Assembly: GCA_018894105.1 (NCBI GenBank)
Contig: CM032118.1
Span: 36,498,690 to 36,562,689, forward strand
From: Jacaranda mimosifolia
Taxonomy: Eukaryota > Streptophyta > Magnoliopsida > Lamiales > Bignoniaceae
DNA: 64,000 bases
Direction: 5' to 3'
Below the pieces are notes generated by a model. The model saw only the letters and a program-made list of their open reading frames with translations, made no database searches and had not been told where the DNA came from. This document shows, piece after piece, positions 59,036-64,000 of this stretch; position 1 is the stretch's first letter, and the number at the start of each line of letters is the position of its first letter. A program made the translations under genes and the position numbers.

Positions 59036-60005
59036 CTTGATTTGGGAGAGACATGATTTCAATACCCTTTCGAAATGTCTTTATGACGAAACAACTACAG
59101 GATCCTCTCTCCTCTTAATAGACCATACTCAATCTAGAGTTCAACCTAATACGTAGCCATCGATAGATTATACGTGGCAATATTTTGAGAGTTGAGAAGA
59201 ACATTACGTGGCGAGTTAGTATAGGTCCTGATATTTCAAAAGGAATTTTTTTAGAGAGTATCCGGTAGGAAAAGTCTACCTCGATCAGAATTGGAGTGTA
59301 TGACTGGATGGATCAATGGACGATGTAGCTTGTGATCTCATATTGTATAATGTTGCGTTACCTTCCAAAACTCAAATCCCCTTTAATTATAAATAAATTG
59401 ACTACTTAGGCATTGTTATTACGATCCCTGATCAATGCTGATGGTTGATTTCCCGGTGGGTGGCTGAATCTTGATGGCTGCGGAGGTCTCACGGACCAAG
59501 TCTGAAAGAAAATCAATTGCAATATAGAATTAATGTTATCGGATTGAAAACAAATGGCAACATTTTGATCATCTTTGATTTTAATTAAGGTTTCATATTA
59601 CTATTAAAGCGGCCAAAGATGTTCTTTTCATGATTATGATAAGTAAAAAAAATGATTAATTATTAAAAGAAGTCAAATGATTACAACTAAAACGCATTTA
59701 CTAATACTCTTGCTCCATCGTTAAAATACATGTGGAAAATGCATTTGCTATTTTTTTAAGAGAAATGATGAGTCTTCGACTTCGAGGAACATATATAAAA
59801 TGTCGCGATGCGGAATTTAGAAAATATTGGTAAAACCGTGTGAAATATTTTGCTTATTTGCTAATTAAACCGTGTGAAATAATATTTACATTATTTATGA
59901 AACCGTGTGAAACATTTACACTATTAATACTCTCATCTTATCTTGAATTAACATAAACATACACAGGCAGAAACACACACACACACACACACAAAGCAAT
60001 TGAGG
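59036..60005 (+). promoter_or_regulatory. Promoter-side module P and 5' leader of copy E (TATA-less class)
   Basis: Paralogous to 7310-7640 joined to 8394-9019 before copy B, without the MULE-like MITE. CTATTAATAC at 59921-59930 occupies the position of the TATA box of A and D. AAACCGTGTGAAA occurs three times (near 59832, 59867 and 59900), against once in B. The leader has a (CA)n run at 59972-59992. Promoter role inferred. Confidence 0.68.
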
Positions 60006-61586
60006 ATGACAGATCCAAATCCACTGCTCTCACAGATTGGTTCGGCGGAGCCCGACACTCCACCGCCATTGATAGCGGCAAAACACCACCACCCCTCCCT
60101 CGACTCCACGATTGAACACTGCATTGGGGACTTCGGGTGGACCCAGTTAATTCAAGCCACTCTCGTCTCTTTCGCATGGTTTTTCGATGCTCAGCAAGTC
60201 TTCCTCAGTGTCTTTACCGATGCTGAACCTAAATGGAGTTGTAATAACTCTAACCCATCATCATGCCACAGCAGCAGCAATATATGTCAACTTCCCGAGG
60301 ACGCCTGGTCCTGGGACCTTCCAGCAACCACATCCATCATCTCGGAGTGGTCGCTCCAGTGCGCTGGATCCATCATAACAGGCTTCCCAGCCTCGTCTTT
60401 CTTCCTGGGTTGCCTTGTCGGTGGGTTTGCACTCGCCGCATTAGCAGACTCGTCTTTGGGCCGGAAGAACTTGCTGGTTTTATCAAGCCTGCTCATGTCC
60501 CTGACAGGCGTGCTGGCAGCGCTTTCAACCAACATATGGATGTATTCTGGGTTGCGATTTCTCAGCGGGTTCGGTCGAGCCACAGTTGGGACCTGTGCTC
60601 TTGTTCTGTCCACGGAGCTAGTCGGGAAGAAATGGAGAGAAAAGATTGGGATTATTGGATTCATCTATTTTACTCTTGGATTTCTATCTCTACCACTTAT
60701 TGCCTTTTTGCTCCGAGGTTCTTCGTGGAGACTAATATACCTCTGGACTTGTGTTCCGTCAGTTTTTTACTCGTTGTCAGTGTTTTTGCTAGTTCGAGAG
60801 TCCCCCAGATGGCTTTACATCAAGGGACGAAAAGATGAATTCGCTGAATCAGTGAGAAGCATCGCAGGCCCAGCGAACCGGGGCAGCTTGACACAAAGCT
60901 TCTTCAGCAGGTGTACTGAGTGGGAAGAGAAACCACAAGAAACCGACATTTTCTCGGCCGTGAAGATCTTGCTTAAGAAAGGCTGGTCTTGCCAGCGGCT
61001 GGTGGCGGTGATGGTGGTGGCCTTTGGCAATGGCTTGATTTACTACGGAATGCCACTGGGCCTTGGCAACCTGTCATTTGATCTATATTTGAGCGTCACA
61101 TTAAATGCATTATCCGAATTCCCAGCCTCATTGCTCGCATTTGTGCTTATCGGAAAAATGGACAGAAAGGTTTCGGTGCTGGGATTGTCCTTATTGAGTG
61201 GATTATGCAGCGTGAGCTGCGTGTTGACAAAATGGGAAGGAATGCAAATGGTGCTAGAGCTGGTGTCCTTCTTCAGCGCCTGCACGGCATTTGACGTGGT
61301 TATGATTTACACTCTGGAGCTATTTCCGACGTGTGTGAGGAACTCTGCGGTGTCGATGGTGAGGCAGGCTGTGGTGCTGGGCGGAGCTCTCAGCCCGATG
61401 TTGGTGGCTGCCGGTAGAAAGAATAATGGGTTGCTGTCATATGGTCTGTTTGGGGTGACAATTTCCATATGTGTGCTGTTTGTTGTATGCTTGCCGGAGA
61501 CGAGGGGGAGGATTTTGTGCGATACTATGGAGGAAGAAGAGCGCAAGGCTGCTGCACTAGCACAAGATGGAGGTTGTTGTGTTTAA
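60006..61586 (+). CDS. OCT: Organic cation/carnitine transporter, copy E
   Basis: Intact 526-residue OCT-clade transporter in one exon, with all family landmarks (D-x3-G-R-K, RESPRWL, YTLELFP, LPETRGR). It pairs with copy D by shared residues (WLYIKG, SCQRLV, FDVVMIY, ALAQDGG). Particular to E are LSQIGSAEPD at the N terminus, CNNSNPSSC in the first loop (the proline removes one of the two glycosylation sequons), AFLLRGSSW and a C terminus of GGCCV. The ATG at 60006 matches the other copies; an upstream in-frame TTG at 60000 is not a plausible plant start. Its promoter is of the TATA-less type shared with copy B, and a CACTA-like element sits about 160 bp beyond the stop, in the 3' flank. Confidence 0.95.
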   Translation: MTDPNPLLSQIGSAEPDTPPPLIAAKHHHPSLDSTIEHCIGDFGWTQLIQATLVSFAWFFDAQQVFLSVFTDAEPKWSCNNSNPSSCHSSSNICQLPEDAWSWDLPATTSIISEWSLQCAGSIITGFPASSFFLGCLVGGFALAALADSSLGRKNLLVLSSLLMSLTGVLAALSTNIWMYSGLRFLSGFGRATVGTCALVLSTELVGKKWREKIGIIGFIYFTLGFLSLPLIAFLLRGSSWRLIYLWTCVPSVFYSLSVFLLVRESPRWLYIKGRKDEFAESVRSIAGPANRGSLTQSFFSRCTEWEEKPQETDIFSAVKILLKKGWSCQRLVAVMVVAFGNGLIYYGMPLGLGNLSFDLYLSVTLNALSEFPASLLAFVLIGKMDRKVSVLGLSLLSGLCSVSCVLTKWEGMQMVLELVSFFSACTAFDVVMIYTLELFPTCVRNSAVSMVRQAVVLGGALSPMLVAAGRKNNGLLSYGLFGVTISICVLFVVCLPETRGRILCDTMEEEERKAAALAQDGGCCV

Positions 61587-61748
61587 AACTTTTAAATTAA
61601 AAAAATATATATTGTTTAATTTCTAGCTACTTCTGAGTCAGTCTTAAATTAGCAGTAAGTCTGATATTCTTTGAATGTAAACACGCCGTTCACATATGCC
61701 TATTTTACATGTTAATTCTTAATATAAATTTGCGTTGAAAGTCCATTC
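61587..61748 (+). other. 3' flank of copy E, proximal part
   Basis: Matches the flank of copies C and D (tctagctacttctgagtc, agcagtaagtctgatat, catgttaattcttaatataaattt). Interrupted at ATTC by a CACTA-like element and resumed at 63670 (attctttttgtaataaaggta). Confidence 0.85.
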
Positions 61749-63110
61749 GCCACAACAAATATGATCTTTAGTAGTATCAACATAGTGGCATTTTATAAGA
61801 TAATGATACAAAAAATAAAGATAGTGATAATGGTAAAAGAATGCCACTATAATATAATATTTAGTGGCATTTGATTATAAATGATAAATAAATTAGTGAT
61901 ATTTAATTAAAAATATCGAGATACATTTATTTTAAAGACACTTAACTAGTGCCACTATTTTTTTCTAAAAAAATACCACTAATATGTAGTTATAGTGTTA
62001 TTTCAAAAATATGTCATAAAGTATTTAGTGGCAATTGCTAGTATAATGACACATAAAGGTAATATAGTGTTAGTTTTAAAAAAATGCCACTATAATAAAA
62101 TATTTAGTGGCACTTGATTATTGAATGACATATAAGATCGTGGCATTTGGTTAAAAATGCCAACAAAAATGTATTTTGCAGGCATTTAGCTAGTGCCACT
62201 GATTTTTCTTAGAAAATGCCACTCATATTTATTTATGATGTCATATAGGAAAAAATGTCACGAAATATTTTAGCGACACTAATTTAACGACATTTTGTAG
62301 TATAATGACACACAAGAGTAATATAGTGATAATTATTGAAAAATGCCACTATATTACAATATTTAGTGGCATTTGATTAATAAAGATGATGACATTTGAT
62401 TGAAAATGTCAACATAAATGTATTTCAAGGGCATTCAACCAATGCCACTAATTTTTCTTAAAATATTTTAATATTATTTAATTATGGTGTCATTTGAAAA
62501 CAATTGCACAAATTATTTAGTGACACTACATAAAAGAAATATAGTGATAAAAGTAATATAATGAAGAAGATGCCACAATAGTTAATCAGTACATTAACGA
62601 TATTTTATTGTATAGTGGTATATTAAAGTAATATAGTGATAGTAGTTAAAAAAATATCACTATAATACAATACTTAATGTCAATTGATTAATAAATATTG
62701 TAAAAACATAGTGGCATTTTATTGATACAACCAACATAATTATAGGTTAAAGGCATTTAACTAGTATCAATACCTTTTTTTTTTTGAAAAAAAAAAAAAA
62801 GAAAGTCGCTCATAATTTGTCTCTCATTAGTTTTTGGATACTTTATATCTCTAAACTAATTAATCTCTCACATTTTTTGAAATGTGTCATATAATAAGTT
62901 TGAGCGCATTCATATATTTAAATAATTGAGTAAGTGTACTTCCAAACTATACAAATAAATTAATATCTTTAATTATATTGAACATTGATGAATAACTTGA
63001 TGGTAAACTCATATTCTTGCAAACGGATGGTTATGTTGTGGGTCCGAATCTTATAAAGATCAATGGAGCCATATTGGAGTCTCACAATTGGGGAGTGCGG
63101 GTAGGTTAAC

Positions 63111-63157
<47 letters not shown>

Positions 63158-63669
63158 AATTGGGGTAGGTTAACATATATGTAAAAAAATCTTTTGTGAT
63201 ATTTAGTATGCCATTAATATATTGTTTTGTGGCATGCTAACATGTCATTTAAAGAATCCTTTAGTGACATTTTAATATATCATTTGCTATATTTTTTGCG
63301 GCATATTAATGTCATTAAAAAAATATCTTTTATGGCATTTTAACATGTCATTTATTGCGATTTTTATGGTATGTTATAATATCATTTAAGAGATTTTTTG
63401 TGGCATTTTAATACATCACTATATGTAATTTTTGTCGCATGTTAGCCTGTCATTTAATGTACTTTTTGTGACATTTTAACATGACATTTAATTCATTTCT
63501 TGTTGCATTTTGTTAATGCTACAAAAAGAATAAAATAGTGACATTCATACATTTGGTTACACCCACCTAGATGACACTTCTAAAAAATATCATAATATAT
63601 AAAAATGTCACTATAATTCTATTTAAATGACATTTTTTAATGTCACTAATATACAATTTTCTTGTAGTG
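61749..63669. mobile_element. CACTA-like element, about 1.9 kb, in 3' flank of copy E
   Basis: It ends TTCTTGTAGTG (complement CACTACAAGAA) and begins with a decayed GCCACAACAA. ATTC flanks both sides (61745-61748 and 63670-63673); the true duplication is 3 or 4 bp. Homologous to 50987-53374 in reversed orientation, with the same AGTGGCATTT/AATGCCACT word array. The uninterrupted flank exists after copy D (aatcaattctttttgtaataaaggt near 56880). A (GT)n tract at about 63125-63155 lies between two copies of gggtaggttaacatatat. No transposase. Confidence 0.82.
63125..63155. repeat. (GT)n microsatellite inside CACTA-like element
   Basis: About 15 GT units preceded by (AT)n. On both sides stands gggtaggttaacatatat (near 63099 and 63163), so the tract lies within a short direct duplication. 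The homologous element has only a single ttaacctac stretch near 51690. Confidence 0.9.
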
Positions 63670-64000
63670 ATTCTTTTTGTAATAAAGGTACATTTTGGGA
63701 TCAATGGATGCCTCATCTGTACAAATACTAGATATAGTATTACTTGCACAATCAACATGACGTTGGAAAGCTTGTGCCTTCCGGAACCAATTAAGGCCAT
63801 TTGGTTTTGTTTTTCGAGGCATTTTCATTTTTTTGTGAAAGGGAATAGTGAAAAGTTAGATATAAGTATGAGTTTAAAAATGAAATATTATTTGAATGTT
63901 TTGTTTAAAATAAAATAATTATATATGGTAGAAAATGAGCTGTATTTGGATATTGTAGCGTTTTGTATTAAAAGTCATGCAAAAGAGAGTATAAGAAAAT
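63670..64000 (+). other. 3' flank of copy E, distal part, and start of a MITE
   Basis: 63670-63790 continues the transporter flank (attctttttgtaataaaggta, gcttgtgccttccgga as in the M modules). From about 63791 the sequence gccatttggttttgtttttcgaggc resembles the left end of the Tourist-like MITEs at 16715 and 54094, but the window ends before the other end. Confidence 0.6.

Noticed and set aside
60000..60005. Upstream in-frame TTG start for copy E
   Set aside because: Not a plausible plant initiation codon; the ATG at 60006 matches the other copies.
50987..63669. Regularly spaced short words (TGCCACT) as a CRISPR-like array
   Set aside because: Spacing is irregular, words occur in both orientations and the ends are CACTA-type in a plant genome.

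Overview
This is a plant nuclear genomic window, almost certainly from a flowering plant and probably a eudicot. The evidence is AT-rich non-coding DNA, plant-type Ty1/copia and Ty3/gypsy (Tat/Athila-like) retrotransposons, MuDR, CACTA, hAT and PIF/Harbinger elements, a Helitron relic, and a family of intact intronless transporter genes. The species cannot be named from sequence alone. No rRNA, tRNA, CRISPR or bacterial-style operon was seen.

The genes that look functional are four near-identical single-exon copies of a plant organic cation/carnitine transporter (OCT clade of the major facilitator superfamily, about 526 residues, 12 predicted membrane segments). Copy A is on the minus strand at 2316-3896. 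Copies B (9020-10603), D (55165-56745) and E (60006-61586) are on the plus strand. A fifth copy, C, survives only as its last eight codons and stop at 17717-17740, followed by a recognisable 3' flank. The flanks are duplicated along with the genes: a 3' flank, a spacer module (M) and a promoter module (P) recur. M-P-OCT lies before B and again before E, and A sits head-to-head with B as an inverted copy. A and D share a promoter with a canonical TATAAATA. B and E share a different promoter in which that box reads CTATTAATR.

The rest is mostly nested mobile DNA. Because the OCT flanks are paralogous, many insertions can be checked against an empty site inside the same window. These are a complete copia element at 20106-25394 (target duplication TTAAC), two solo LTRs (25461-26681 with CTATT, 26837-27670 with TTATA), a MULE-like MITE (7641-8393), a PIF/Tourist-like MITE (57318-57663) and a CACTA-like element (61749-63669).

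Other regions, left to right. 11366-13276 is a truncated gypsy pol. 13335-15746 is a 2.4-kb palindrome of two tail-to-tail gypsy LTRs. 28322-35009 is a 5'-truncated minus-strand gypsy element, internally deleted and carrying a hAT-like insertion. 35010-37304 is a truncated minus-strand copia. 37305-39490 is a direct duplication of about 1.2 kb. 39690-50606 is a decayed Helitron Rep/helicase gene split by a MuDR-type element (40871-46503, long TIRs, 9-bp duplication) and by a second TIR element. 50714-53484 is a piece of a WRKY transcription factor gene split by a 2.4-kb CACTA-like element.

I found no clearly new biological system. The most useful observations are the five-copy array with its built-in empty sites, the two promoter classes of otherwise near-identical transporters, the LTR palindrome, and the WRKY fragment interrupted by a CACTA-like element.
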